A DNA stretch of 64,000 nucleotides from Alkalicoccobacillus gibsonii (GTDB taxonomy: Bacteria; Bacillota; Bacilli; Bacillales; Bacillaceae_D): NCBI RefSeq assembly GCF_016798245.1, contig NZ_JAEUZA010000001.1, forward strand, positions 1,038,221 to 1,102,220, in the 5' to 3' direction. This document shows, one piece after another, positions 1 to 8,524 of this stretch (the stretch's first letter is position 1; each line of letters opens with the position of its first letter). The position numbers and the translations under genes were made by a program. The notes below the pieces were generated by a model. It was not told the DNA's origin and searched no databases. It saw only the letters and a list, made by a program, of their open reading frames with translations.

Positions 1-54
1 ATCAATGGCCTTTGTCATCCGTTCAGATGCTTGTTGTTTAACTTCTGTTGTCAT
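1..54 (-). CDS. frr: Ribosome recycling factor, N-terminal fragment
   Basis: Only the first 18 codons lie in the window; the rest runs off the left edge. The reading starts [18 protein letters not shown], which fits the N-terminus of ribosome recycling factor, the protein that splits post-termination ribosomes together with EF-G. The ATG overlaps the pyrH stop as ATGA and has a GAGGGGG ribosome-binding site inside the pyrH end, so the two are translationally coupled. The order rpsB-tsf-pyrH-frr is the usual bacterial one and supports the call. Confidence 0.85.
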   Translation of the reverse strand, partial: MTTEVKQQASERMTKAID

Positions 55-773
55 GCGTTTGTCCCCCTCACGATCGTTCCAATATCTTCTTTTAGAACCG
101 CTCGTTTAATATTTCCTTCTTCAAGGATAGAGAATACTACTAATGGAATATCATTGTCCATGCATAGGGATGATGCTGTAGAATCCATCACAGCTAGACC
201 CTCTTTAAGCACATCCATATATGTAATTTCTTTGTACTTCACGGCGTTTTCATCAACAGATGGATCTGCGCTATACACACCATCTACTTTATTCTTCGCC
301 ATTAAAATCACTTCTGCTTCGATTTCAGCTGCACGTAACGCAGCAGTTGTATCTGTCGAGAAGTAAGGATTTCCTGTACCTGCAGCAAAGATTACTACAC
401 GTTTCTTTTCTAAATGACGAATCGCTTTTCTTCTGATGTATGGCTCAGCCACTTGGCGCATTTCAATCGATGTTTGTACTCGAGATTGTACTTCAATATC
501 TTCTAAACTGTCTTGTAAGGCAAGTGAATTCATCACAGTTGCTAGCATACCCATATAATCAGCAGTTGCACGATCCATGCCCTTTGCACTTCCTGCCATT
601 CCACGCCAGATGTTTCCTCCACCTACAACAACAGCAACTTCAACATCTAATTCTACAATTTCTTTTACTTGCTTGGCAACTGATTGAATGACACTAGGAT
701 CAATACCGTATCCTAAATCGCCAGCTAACGCTTCTCCACTTAACTTTAACACAACTCGATTATACTTGTTCAT
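51..773 (-). CDS. pyrH: UMP kinase PyrH
   Basis: A 240-residue amino-acid-kinase-fold enzyme that phosphorylates UMP to UDP with ATP in the cytoplasm, feeding pyrimidine nucleotide synthesis. The N-terminus has the characteristic KLSGEAL phosphate-binding loop, followed by [11 protein letters not shown] and, near residue 130, [12 protein letters not shown], all typical of bacterial UMP kinases. Length is normal for the family. It lies between tsf and frr, is separated from tsf by a strong terminator, and is coupled to frr by an ATGA overlap. Confidence 0.97.
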   Translation of the reverse strand: MNKYNRVVLKLSGEALAGDLGYGIDPSVIQSVAKQVKEIVELDVEVAVVVGGGNIWRGMAGSAKGMDRATADYMGMLATVMNSLALQDSLEDIEVQSRVQTSIEMRQVAEPYIRRKAIRHLEKKRVVIFAAGTGNPYFSTDTTAALRAAEIEAEVILMAKNKVDGVYSADPSVDENAVKYKEITYMDVLKEGLAVMDSTASSLCMDNDIPLVVFSILEEGNIKRAVLKEDIGTIVRGTNA

Positions 774-831
774 CGTTACCCTCCATCAGTTTAAAGCGAT
801 TTTTCACTCGCCGTCTATGTCTTTTCTTTGA

Positions 832-860
832 AAAAAGGGACACGTAGGTGTCCCTCTTCT
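832..860 (-). terminator. Intrinsic terminator after tsf
   Basis: Read on the minus strand, a 7-bp stem GGGACAC / GTGTCCC with a 4-base loop is followed directly by six T residues. It sits just after the tsf stop and before pyrH, so rpsB-tsf and pyrH-frr are probably separate or only partly linked transcription units. Edges are accurate to a few bases. Confidence 0.85.
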
Positions 861-864
861 TATA

Positions 865-1749
865 TTATTTCTTTACTTGTGACATAACTTCTTCTGCGAA
901 GTTCTCTTCACGTTTTTCCATACCTTCTCCTACTTCAAAACGAACAAAAGATTTAGCTGTTGCGTTTTTAGCAGCAAGGAATTTTCCAACTTTTTGATCG
1001 CCATCTTTAACAAACGGCTGATCTAGAAGACAAACTTGCTCGAAGTATTTGCTTAGACGGCCTTCTACCATTTTCTCAACGATGTTCTCAGGCTTACCTT
1101 CGTTAAGAGCTTGTTGCTTAAGTACTTCACGCTCACGGTTTACTTCTTCCGCTTCTACTTCATCGCGAGATACATATGTTGGACGAATTGCTGCAACGTG
1201 CATAGCAACGTCTCTAGCAAGATCTTCATCAGAAGAGTTACCAAGAACCGTTAACACACCGATACGTCCGCCTTGGTGAAGGTATCCACCAAATACGTCT
1301 CCATCTTCTTTAGCAACCACTGCAAAACGACGAAGAGAAAGCTTTTCACCGATTTTAGCAATTGCACTGTTAATGTGTTCTTGAACTGTTGTGCTACCAT
1401 CTTTAAATGGTTGCTCAAGTGCTTCTTCAACTGTAGCAGGTTCTTTAGCAAGAAGGTGCTCAGCAAGCTCTTTAACAAGCGTTTGGAAACCTTCGTTTTT
1501 AGCAACGAAATCTGTTTCAGAGTTTACTTCGATGATAACAGCTTTGTTTCCTTCTGTTACAACAGAAGCTAGTCCTTCAGCAGCTACGCGATCTGCCTTT
1601 TTAGCAGCACTTGCGATTCCTTTTTCACGAAGAAAATCAATTGCTTTCTCCATATCACCGTTTGTTTCAGTTAATGCTTTTTTACAATCCATCATACCTG
1701 CGCCAGTTTTTTCGCGCAATTCTTTTACCATACTAGCTGTTACTGCCAT
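865..1749 (-). CDS. tsf: Elongation factor Ts
   Basis: A 294-residue nucleotide-exchange factor that releases GDP from EF-Tu during translation. The N-terminal UBA-like domain reads [19 protein letters not shown], and the EF-Tu-contacting core motif [10 protein letters not shown] is near residue 80. Length agrees with the family (about 293 in Bacillus). The ATG has a GGAGG ribosome-binding site. It follows rpsB across a hairpin terminator, the usual rpsB-tsf pair, and is followed by its own strong terminator. Confidence 0.97.
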   Translation of the reverse strand: MAVTASMVKELREKTGAGMMDCKKALTETNGDMEKAIDFLREKGIASAAKKADRVAAEGLASVVTEGNKAVIIEVNSETDFVAKNEGFQTLVKELAEHLLAKEPATVEEALEQPFKDGSTTVQEHINSAIAKIGEKLSLRRFAVVAKEDGDVFGGYLHQGGRIGVLTVLGNSSDEDLARDVAMHVAAIRPTYVSRDEVEAEEVNREREVLKQQALNEGKPENIVEKMVEGRLSKYFEQVCLLDQPFVKDGDQKVGKFLAAKNATAKSFVRFEVGEGMEKREENFAEEVMSQVKK

Positions 1750-1800
1750 AATGTGACCGCCTCCTAATTATTATAGATCAAAATGATTCCATCCAAACGT

Positions 1801-1846
1801 AACAAAAAGAGTCGTAAAGGGCTTCCCCCTTACGACCCTTTTGGAA
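1801..1846 (-). terminator. Hairpin terminator or attenuator between rpsB and tsf
   Basis: On the minus strand GTCGTAAGGGG pairs with CCCTTTACGAC around a short loop, with one bulged base, and is followed by TTTTTGTT. It lies in the roughly 100-base gap between rpsB and tsf. Because no separate tsf promoter is evident, partial readthrough giving unequal S2 and EF-Ts levels is an inference. Confidence 0.7.
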
Positions 1847-1852
1847 ACGAGA

Positions 1853-2587
1853 TTAAGCTGTAGTTGTTTCTTCTTCAACTTCCGCTTCTTCTTCTACTTG
1901 CTCTTCATGAGCTGTTGCTTCAATTACAGCGTCAGCCATTTTACCAGTTAGAAGTTTAACAGCGCGGATTGCATCGTCGTTACCAGGGATTACATAGTCG
2001 ATCTCGTCTGGATCACAGTTTGTATCAACAATCGCAACGATTGGAATATTCAACTTGTGAGCTTCAGCGATCGCAATACGCTCTTTACGAGGGTCAATGA
2101 CGAATAGTGCGTCAGGAACACCCTTCATATCTTTAATACCGCCTAGGAACTTTTCAAGACGATCTTTTTCTTTGTTTAGAAGGATAACTTCTTTTTTAGG
2201 AAGAACTTCAAATGTACCGTCTTCTTCCATTTTTTCGATGTTTTTAAGACGTTTGATACGCTTTTGAATGGTTTCAAAGTTCGTTAACGTCCCACCTAAC
2301 CAGCGTTGGTTAATGAAGTACATTCCGCAACGAAGCGCTTCGTCTCTTACTGAATCTTGAGCTTGTTTTTTCGTACCAACGAAAAGGATTTTTCCTCCGT
2401 CAGCAGCGATGTCGCGAACAAAGTTGTACGCTTGCTCAACTTTCTTAACCGTCTTTTGAAGGTCAATAATGTAAATACCGTTTCTTTCTGTGAAGATGTA
2501 GCGATCCATTTTAGGATTCCAGCGACGAGTTTGGTGACCAAAGTGTACACCAGCCTCTAGCAATTGTTTCATGGAGATAACTGCCAC
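1853..2587 (-). CDS. rpsB: Ribosomal protein S2
   Basis: A component of the 30S subunit head, 244 residues from the chosen start. Motifs include [22 protein letters not shown] and [12 protein letters not shown]; the acidic C-terminal tail ([13 protein letters not shown]) matches Bacillus S2. A longer in-frame opening exists up to 2656, but the GTG at 2587 sits 8 bases after an AGGAGG site and begins (M)AVISMKQLL like other Bacillus S2 proteins, so the upstream stretch is 5' leader. A candidate sigma-A promoter is at 2706-2734. Confidence 0.96.
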   Translation of the reverse strand: MAVISMKQLLEAGVHFGHQTRRWNPKMDRYIFTERNGIYIIDLQKTVKKVEQAYNFVRDIAADGGKILFVGTKKQAQDSVRDEALRCGMYFINQRWLGGTLTNFETIQKRIKRLKNIEKMEEDGTFEVLPKKEVILLNKEKDRLEKFLGGIKDMKGVPDALFVIDPRKERIAIAEAHKLNIPIVAIVDTNCDPDEIDYVIPGNDDAIRAVKLLTGKMADAVIEATAHEEQVEEEAEVEEETTTA

Positions 2588-2705
2588 ATCAAACACCTCC
2601 TCTTGTATTGGTTTTTGTCTTCCTCCGCACTCATCATCTTTTAGTGACACTGACAAGCAGCACCCTCACTAAAATTAGAGGCGTGTGTAATAAACACCGT
2701 TAATT

Positions 2706-2734
2706 AATGTACCATAAGTTACTAGCTGTTGCAA
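2706..2734 (-). promoter_or_regulatory. Candidate sigma-A promoter of rpsB
   Basis: TTGCAA (-35) is separated by 17 bases from TACATT (-10) on the minus strand; each element matches the consensus at four of six positions. The -35 lies at the centre of a 22-base interrupted palindrome that also overlaps the swrB stop codon. This gives an rpsB leader of about 110 nt. Called by inspection only. Confidence 0.45.
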
Positions 2735-2737
2735 CTG

Positions 2738-3193
2738 CTAGTTAACATTTTGTTGAAATTTGATGATTAAATCTACTTCACCTTTTCCCATATGCAATCG
2801 TTTGGCAATTTCAGTAGATGAAAACCCTTGCTTTTGTAAGGAAATAATGGTTGCTTGAGGTGAAGGCTGATACGATGTCTCAGCCTGTTCCTCCTTCGGA
2901 ATGGGTGGTTGATAGTCATTGGTGGCTTCGTCTTCTTCAATATGTACTTCTGTTTTTAATGGTGTACTCACTTTTTTAGATGCTCTTCCTGCAGAGACTT
3001 CGCTTAATATGCGTTCGTTTCCACTTTTCATTTCATCAGCAAAAACAAGAAGAGATTGCTCCATCTCTTCTCTCATTTGTTCACTTGTATTTAATTGTTT
3101 TTCAAGCTCAGTCAACCTTCGTTCAGTTGATTGAACCCTGAGATAAAGAAAACTGATCAAGCAAATGCTAAGGATACTTAGCACAACTGCCAT
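2738..3193 (-). CDS. swrB: SwrB-type membrane protein (YlxL), last gene of the fla/che operon
   Basis: A 151-residue protein with one N-terminal membrane segment (about residues 2-18) followed by a coiled coil and a variable acidic linker. The C-terminal part, ISLQKQGFSSTEIAKRLHMGKGEVDLI, looks like a small helix-turn-helix-like module and is typical of the SwrB/YlxL (DUF6115) family. In B. subtilis SwrB promotes flagellar type III export activation and swarming. Position at the end of the operon agrees. The ATG has a GGAGGAACC site upstream. Confidence 0.85.
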   Translation of the reverse strand: MAVVLSILSICLISFLYLRVQSTERRLTELEKQLNTSEQMREEMEQSLLVFADEMKSGNERILSEVSAGRASKKVSTPLKTEVHIEEDEATNDYQPPIPKEEQAETSYQPSPQATIISLQKQGFSSTEIAKRLHMGKGEVDLIIKFQQNVN

Positions 3194-3205
3194 ATTGGTT
3201 CCTCC

Positions 3206-3508
3206 TTACATCGAGTAATCGATATGTGTCCCTTTAGTTGGATGCTGACTTTTTGCAGAGGATTCTTTGCTCTGTTTCTTTTTTGATCCTTTTTTTCTGG
3301 ATTCATTCTGACTCGATCCATGGAATCTGGCTTCTTTCTTAAAGTCAGAAGCCTGCGCTTGTTTTCTCGCTAACTGTTCGGCTTGTCTCCCTGCCTCAGC
3401 CATCATCACTTCGTTCATCTGCACTCTTTGTTGAAGTTGTGTTTGTGCTTTGCTTGCTTTAAAAGTATGAGATAAGGATCCTAATGCTTCAATTGGCTTA
3501 AAGCTCAA
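3206..3508 (-). CDS. Small basic hypothetical protein between sigD and swrB
   Basis: A 100-residue hydrophilic protein I do not recognise. The first half is predicted helical and Gln/Ala-rich (QAEQLARKQAQ), while the second half is Ser/Lys-rich and probably disordered (KKGSKKKQSKESS). There is no signal peptide or membrane segment. The start is TTG at 3508, 8 bases after AAGGAGG. It is packed between sigD and swrB with 12-13 base gaps, so it is cotranscribed with motility genes; B. subtilis has no gene at this place. Confidence 0.75.
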   Translation of the reverse strand: MSFKPIEALGSLSHTFKASKAQTQLQQRVQMNEVMMAEAGRQAEQLARKQAQASDFKKEARFHGSSQNESRKKGSKKKQSKESSAKSQHPTKGTHIDYSM

Positions 3509-3521
3509 GCTAAACGCCTCC

Positions 3522-4298
3522 TTAAGAGTTAGAACGATTTTGTTTTTCCATTACTTGACGCAATTTAAACAAGGCTTTTGAATGGATCTGTGAAATACGT
3601 GAAGTAGATAATTCTAAAATATGACCAATCTCAGTCAGCGTCAGCTCTTCATAATAGAATAAACTAATCACTAGTTGTTCTTTCTCCGTGAGACCTGCGA
3701 TCACCTCAGCAAGTTCATCTTTTGTCGCTAACTCCATTAATGAAGCTTCAGGTGTTTTTGTTAGCTTATCTTCAATTGTTGCAGCAAAGGATTCCTGGCG
3801 CTCTGCCTCTTGCGTCGGTTCATCAATTGATAAAATATTTGCTACAAATTGTTCCGCCATGATCTGGGCTACATCAGATTCATCCATATGTAGAAATTCA
3901 GCAACCTCTGCACTTGATACATATCTGCCTTCCTGCTGTTCAAGCTTCTCAGACGCCGCCTCTACCCGTTTAATCTTTTCTCTCATTGAACGTGATAACC
4001 AATCTTCTTTACGCAGCCCATCAATAATCGCACCACGGACTCTAAACGACGCATACGTATCAAATTTCAAATCACGATTAGGGTCGAACTTTTCTAGAGC
4101 ATCGAGTAACCCATATAAGCCATGGCTTGTGAGCTCATCTTTACGAACACTGCCAGGCAAGCCGATTGAAATACGTTGTACGTGAAATTGCACTAATGGC
4201 AGGTACATTCTAACAAGATGGTCACACGCCTCTCTACTTCGGTCATTAAACCAATCTTCCCACATTTTCTCTTCTTTACTAACTCCAACATTTAACAA
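3522..4298 (-). CDS. sigD: Motility sigma factor SigD (FliA family)
   Basis: An alternative sigma factor for late flagellar, chemotaxis and autolysin genes, about 258 residues. Region 2 contains DALEKFDPNRDLKFDTYASFRVRGAI (key part), region 3 follows, and region 4 ends with the HTH LTEIGHILELSTSRISQIHSKAL. An in-frame ATG at 4319 gives a longer form, but the TTG at 4298 has GGAGG nine bases upstream while the ATG overlaps that site, so TTG is preferred. It follows cheD in the standard order. An anti-sigma FlgM gene is not in the window. Confidence 0.95.
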   Translation of the reverse strand: MLNVGVSKEEKMWEDWFNDRSREACDHLVRMYLPLVQFHVQRISIGLPGSVRKDELTSHGLYGLLDALEKFDPNRDLKFDTYASFRVRGAIIDGLRKEDWLSRSMREKIKRVEAASEKLEQQEGRYVSSAEVAEFLHMDESDVAQIMAEQFVANILSIDEPTQEAERQESFAATIEDKLTKTPEASLMELATKDELAEVIAGLTEKEQLVISLFYYEELTLTEIGHILELSTSRISQIHSKALFKLRQVMEKQNRSNS

Positions 4299-4341
4299 TT
4301 TACTGCACCTCCATTTCAATTCTTACAACGGTATTCAAGCG

Positions 4342-4827
4342 TTAGATCACTTTAGTTCCTAGGTGAACGGTTCGAATGGTTAGCTCATGAGTCGTTGGAT
4401 CAAAGCTAATGGTTCGTCCATTTTTACCACCTGTATCTTCAGCGATTAAAGGAATCTTTAATTCGAGTAATTGTTCTTTCACAGCGATGACATTTCTTTC
4501 ACCAACGCGCATCATTTCATTTCCTGCAGAAGCAAACATCTGAGCTCCACCTGCAATTTTGGCTTTTAATCGGTAGCTAGCAGCTCCCTTTGCCCTAAGT
4601 TGCCGTACAAGCTCTGGAATAGCCACGTCCGCAAATTTGCCAATTTTGTGTTCGCGATTACTCGAGATCGTAACAGAAGGAAGCATAATATGAGCCATGG
4701 CTGCATGAGTTGATCCTTCTTGATAAATGATGACACCTACACATGAACCAAGTCCGGAGGTTCTAAGCAGAGCAGACTCACTCGAACATGAAAGCTCTGC
4801 CATCCCAATTGTGACAACCTCATTCAT
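4342..4827 (-). CDS. cheD: Chemoreceptor glutamine deamidase CheD
   Basis: A 161-residue cytoplasmic enzyme that deamidates receptor glutamines and binds CheC. The catalytic Cys29 is in GLGSCVGV and the catalytic His46 in AAMAHIMLP, as in the family. The ATG overlaps the end of cheC by 8 bases, giving translational coupling of two proteins that form a complex. Family length and position (cheC-cheD-sigD) are normal. Confidence 0.95.
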   Translation of the reverse strand: MNEVVTIGMAELSCSSESALLRTSGLGSCVGVIIYQEGSTHAAMAHIMLPSVTISSNREHKIGKFADVAIPELVRQLRAKGAASYRLKAKIAGGAQMFASAGNEMMRVGERNVIAVKEQLLELKIPLIAEDTGGKNGRTISFDPTTHELTIRTVHLGTKVI

Positions 4828-5458
4828 CGATTTCGACCCCTAAAGCCTTAAATAAAACTTCAAATGATTCTGGGTCAAACAACAGCAAGATTGATCCAAA
4901 ATTTCTAACGGTTGCCTCACCATCAATTTTCATATGGGTGTCGATACAAATGGCCACATCACTTTGAATTAATAGCCTGCTTAGCCCATGACTAATGATA
5001 GCCCCTGCCATGTCTATGGATAAGTCCGGTACCCCGCGAGCAACCTTCAAACCAGTTAAGTCAGCAAATGCAGAAAGATACGAACCAATGACAATGTTTC
5101 CTGCTTCTAAGAAAGCTGATTGACCGTACTGAGCTGCTAGATCCTGCTTTGATGACTCTGAAAGAGGATCTGTTAATTGTTGAATGACTGCGTTTGATTG
5201 GATGGCATCCGAAAAGAAATAAACACTACCTGGTGCGTCTCCAGTGATCGGTGTATAGATGGCGGCAATCTCATTTTCTGACCCTCCCATACGATCTGGG
5301 ATCTGATCAAAGGGGATAATTGCTGCTTCTGGTATGGTCATTTCAATTTTTCTTCCTAGCAGCGCTGACAATGAAGTTGCTGCATGTCCAGCCCCTATAT
5401 TTCCAATCTCTCGAAGTACATCTAGATGAGTTGAATGAATAAAGTCAAAATCCTTCAT
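4820..5458 (-). CDS. cheC: CheY-P phosphatase CheC
   Basis: A 212-residue phosphatase that dephosphorylates CheY-P and is stimulated by CheD. Both E-x2-N active-site signatures are present: EIGNIGAGHA near residue 16 and EAGNIVIGSY near residue 115, so neither site is degenerate. Start ATG with GGAGGG about 9 bases upstream. It lies 16 bases after the cheB stop; in B. subtilis cheA and cheW occupy this junction, and both are missing here. Confidence 0.95.
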   Translation of the reverse strand: MKDFDFIHSTHLDVLREIGNIGAGHAATSLSALLGRKIEMTIPEAAIIPFDQIPDRMGGSENEIAAIYTPITGDAPGSVYFFSDAIQSNAVIQQLTDPLSESSKQDLAAQYGQSAFLEAGNIVIGSYLSAFADLTGLKVARGVPDLSIDMAGAIISHGLSRLLIQSDVAICIDTHMKIDGEATVRNFGSILLLFDPESFEVLFKALGVEIDE

Positions 5459-5474
5459 TTAAACAATCCCTCCA

Positions 5475-6521
5475 CTAACAATGAGCTAATATTTGATTCG
5501 CCAAATCTTGTAAATGAACAACCTTATCTATTTTCCCTGTTCGAACAGCCATCTTTGGCATTCCGTAGACGACACTGGTTTCTTCAGATTGAGCGAATGC
5601 GTAACATAAACGATTTGTTTTTAATTGTTTAAGACCTTCTGAGCCATCCGCCCCCATGCCTGTCATGATGACCGCAATGACCGAAGCTTCAGCTATTAAA
5701 GAAATGGATTGATAAAGAACATCGACTGATGGGCGGTGACCATTCACAGCAGGATCAGTTGATAATGTACAGATCCACTGACCGCCAACACTCTTAACCT
5801 TTAAATGTTTTCCACCTGGTGCAATATACGCTGTACCATCTTCTAGTACATCCCCATCGTTTGCCTCGACAACTTGAATATCACTTAAGGAGTCTAAACG
5901 ATCAGCAAGTGATTTCGTGAACCCTTCTGGCATGTGCTGAACAATCACAATAGGCGCAGCAATGTTTCTCGGGATCCTCGTCAAAACATCCTTTAATGCC
6001 TTTGGACCTCCAGTTGATACTCCAATAGCAACTAATTTTCTTTCCTTTGGTTTTCGCAGGAGGGAGGATAGATTCAAAGAGTTATGTTGAACAGGCTCTG
6101 ACACGTTCGTTTGCCTAACGGTTGCCTGTGCTGCTAGTTTTATCTTATCTCTTAAAAGATCCGCGATTGTAAATAAGTCCAAGGAGATAGAACCGCTTGT
6201 CTTTGCAACAAAATCAACCGCTCCAGCCTCCATAGCTAGCATCGTTGTGTGAGCACCAATACTTGTTAGACTACTCACCATGACAACAGGAATTGGACGT
6301 TCAATCATGATTTGCTTCAGGGCGCCAAGCCCGTCCAAAACAGGCATCTCCACATCCATCGTGATGACATCTGGCTTTAACTTTATATTTTTCCTAGTGG
6401 CATCTTCACCATTTCTTGCCGTTCCTACTACACAAATCTGAGGATCAGCTTGTAATATATCCGTTACAACTTTACGCATAAAGGCAGAGTCATCTACTAC
6501 TAGCACCCTAATTTGATTCAT
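5475..6521 (-). CDS. cheB: Chemotaxis methylesterase/response regulator CheB
   Basis: A 348-residue protein with an N-terminal receiver (acidic pair D10-D11, phospho-acceptor Asp56 in TMDVEMP) and a C-terminal methylesterase. The catalytic Ser is about residue 169 in GVSTGGPKAL, with His in VQHMPEGF and Asp in MGADGSEG. It demethylates chemoreceptors. Normally phosphorylated by CheA, whose gene should follow but is absent from this operon. It lies 13 bases after flhG. Confidence 0.96.
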   Translation of the reverse strand: MNQIRVLVVDDSAFMRKVVTDILQADPQICVVGTARNGEDATRKNIKLKPDVITMDVEMPVLDGLGALKQIMIERPIPVVMVSSLTSIGAHTTMLAMEAGAVDFVAKTSGSISLDLFTIADLLRDKIKLAAQATVRQTNVSEPVQHNSLNLSSLLRKPKERKLVAIGVSTGGPKALKDVLTRIPRNIAAPIVIVQHMPEGFTKSLADRLDSLSDIQVVEANDGDVLEDGTAYIAPGGKHLKVKSVGGQWICTLSTDPAVNGHRPSVDVLYQSISLIAEASVIAVIMTGMGADGSEGLKQLKTNRLCYAFAQSEETSVVYGMPKMAVRTGKIDKVVHLQDLANQILAHC

Positions 6522-6534
6522 TGTTTGAGTCTTC

Positions 6535-7428
6535 CTATCTATTCTTTTTATTCGTTAGTTGGTTGTTTCGTCGCTTTGAGCTATTAAACCACTTACCCAA
6601 ACGTGTGAAAAAGGGTCTAGATTCACTTTCAGTTTCACGAGTCCCTTTAAACGAAAGGTAGGAATCAACAATTTGTTTTGTTGCTACACTTGCTTTCGCT
6701 TGCTTTTGAAAAACCGTATAAGGAACTTGAGATTTCACTGCTTTAGAAACCGTTCGATCGTGAGGTACCATACCAAGCTTGTGTAATTCGATATTTAAAA
6801 ACCGCTTCGTTACATGAGATAAATTTGAAAGCGTCAGCTCTCCTTCACGGCTTGAATCGGTCTGATTGGCAATCGCATAAATTTGAGGCAAATCAGGCAG
6901 TAGTGCTAATTGCTTTAACAAGCTATAGGCATCCGTCAATGCGGTTGGTTCGGGTGTAGTAACAATAAACAAATCGTTTGCAGAAGAAAGGAGCTCTAAG
7001 CTCTCCTCTGTTACACCTGCACCTAGATCCAGAAAAATATAATCAAAGTGACCGGCAAGCGTTTGAAGCTGCTGCTGGAAGTAAGACAAATCCTCTTGAG
7101 AAAATGAAGTCATCTCACTAAGTCCCGTGCCGCCCGCAATATAAGAAATGCCATATGAAGTTGTTTCTATTACGTCCCAAACGGGAAGTCGGAGCTTAAT
7201 CATGTCAAGTAAGTGATGTGCTTGCTGGACACCCATAATGACATCCACATTACCCATACCACTGTCCATATCTAAAATCACTGTGCGCTCACCAGTTGAT
7301 TGAAGACTAATCGCTATATTGACACATAAATTAGACTTTCCTACTCCACCTTTGCCACTTGCAACGGCAATAACTCGTGCCTCAGAGGATTGGTTCATTA
7401 GTCTTCTTAAACTCTCAGCTTGATCCAT
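6535..7428 (-). CDS. flhG: Flagellar number regulator FlhG (YlxH), MinD-like ATPase
   Basis: A 297-residue ParA/MinD-type ATPase with the deviant Walker A VASGKGGVGKSN near residue 24, and DLGAGVTEESL as the Walker B region. The C-terminal tail is basic (SSKRRNNQLTNKKNR) rather than a clear MinD-type amphipathic helix. FlhG with FlhF controls number and placement of flagella and helps load FliM/FliY onto basal bodies. It overlaps the end of flhF by 14 bases. Confidence 0.94.
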   Translation of the reverse strand: MDQAESLRRLMNQSSEARVIAVASGKGGVGKSNLCVNIAISLQSTGERTVILDMDSGMGNVDVIMGVQQAHHLLDMIKLRLPVWDVIETTSYGISYIAGGTGLSEMTSFSQEDLSYFQQQLQTLAGHFDYIFLDLGAGVTEESLELLSSANDLFIVTTPEPTALTDAYSLLKQLALLPDLPQIYAIANQTDSSREGELTLSNLSHVTKRFLNIELHKLGMVPHDRTVSKAVKSQVPYTVFQKQAKASVATKQIVDSYLSFKGTRETESESRPFFTRLGKWFNSSKRRNNQLTNKKNR

Positions 7429-8524
7429 CGAGTGTCATTCCTTCCAACACCGATTCTACAATGTGGTCAATACTCGCAGGGATTACATCATCCGGGACAT
7501 TTTGGCCATTTGTTACATAAGCAATTCCAATCCCTTCGTTCAAACACACATTGATCAGAGCACCGTAGCTATTTGTTTCATCTCTTTTTGTAAAAATCAC
7601 TTGATGAACAGCTAATTGGTTGAACTGTTTAAGCACTGCTACCATATCCGAGTATTTAGCTGTAAGTGCTAAAACAACGTATAAGCATGATTCCTCAGAT
7701 AGGTGAATCGTTTTCTGTAATTCTTTTAAATAAAAGTCATGAGTGAAATTTCGACCTGCTGTATCAACTAACACCACATCATACGCTTCAAATTGTTCCA
7801 TCGCTGCGTGAAAATCGTCTAGTGAATAAGCAACTTCAACTGGAACGTTAAGAATAGACGCATAGGTCTTTAATTGATCAATTGCCGCAATACGGTACGT
7901 ATCGGTCGTTAAAATCGCTACCTTTTTTCCATGTTTGATAGAAGCTTCTGCCGCTAGCTTGGCGATTGTTGTGGTTTTGCCCACTCCAGTCGGCCCTGCA
8001 AAAATCATGAATTTCTTATTAAATGAAGATTGACCAATGGTCACCTGCTGCAAACGCCTTTTCAACCATTGTCTTGTAAAATTAATAACGGCAAGCGGCG
8101 TACGATTCACTTTCTCCTGGCTATACCAGAATCCAAATGCATCCTCCTTTAATTCCTCACGTATTGATTCACCTACACCTTGTAGATTGAGCTCAGTATC
8201 AATCTGCTTAATAAGCGCAGGAGCCTCTAGTTGAGTAGCTAAGGACACTGACTGTGTTTGAGGTACATGTGTCAGGATTTGCTCTACCTCTTTCTTTGTT
8301 TCTTGTAGAGATGGCTGAGATGGTTGCAATGGTTTTGTGGCAACAGCATGCTTTACTGGGTCAATGGCAGCTGTTACCTCTAGTTTCTTTTTAGCAAAAA
8401 AACCAAACCATCCACCTGTTGAAATTTCCTTGGTATGAAGAATGACCGCCTCACTACCTAATTCGCTCTTAATCTGTTGTAGGGCTTCAGGCATCGATTC
8501 TACTTGAAACTTTTTTAACTTCAT
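7415..8524 (-). CDS. flhF: Flagellar assembly SRP-like GTPase FlhF
   Basis: A 369-residue SRP-GTPase paralogue of Ffh and FtsY. The basic N-terminal segment and B-domain precede the G domain, where [15 protein letters not shown] is the P-loop (about residue 173), DTYRIAAIDQL the G2 region and DTAGRN the G3 motif. It marks the site of flagellar assembly and is regulated by FlhG. The start ATG overlaps the flhA stop as ATGA. Confidence 0.95.
   Translation of the reverse strand: MKLKKFQVESMPEALQQIKSELGSEAVILHTKEISTGGWFGFFAKKKLEVTAAIDPVKHAVATKPLQPSQPSLQETKKEVEQILTHVPQTQSVSLATQLEAPALIKQIDTELNLQGVGESIREELKEDAFGFWYSQEKVNRTPLAVINFTRQWLKRRLQQVTIGQSSFNKKFMIFAGPTGVGKTTTIAKLAAEASIKHGKKVAILTTDTYRIAAIDQLKTYASILNVPVEVAYSLDDFHAAMEQFEAYDVVLVDTAGRNFTHDFYLKELQKTIHLSEESCLYVVLALTAKYSDMVAVLKQFNQLAVHQVIFTKRDETNSYGALINVCLNEGIGIAYVTNGQNVPDDVIPASIDHIVESVLEGMTLDGSS

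Noticed and set aside
3688-4185. 165-codon open frame on the plus strand inside sigD
   Set aside because: Ser-rich antisense shadow of a clear sigma factor gene.
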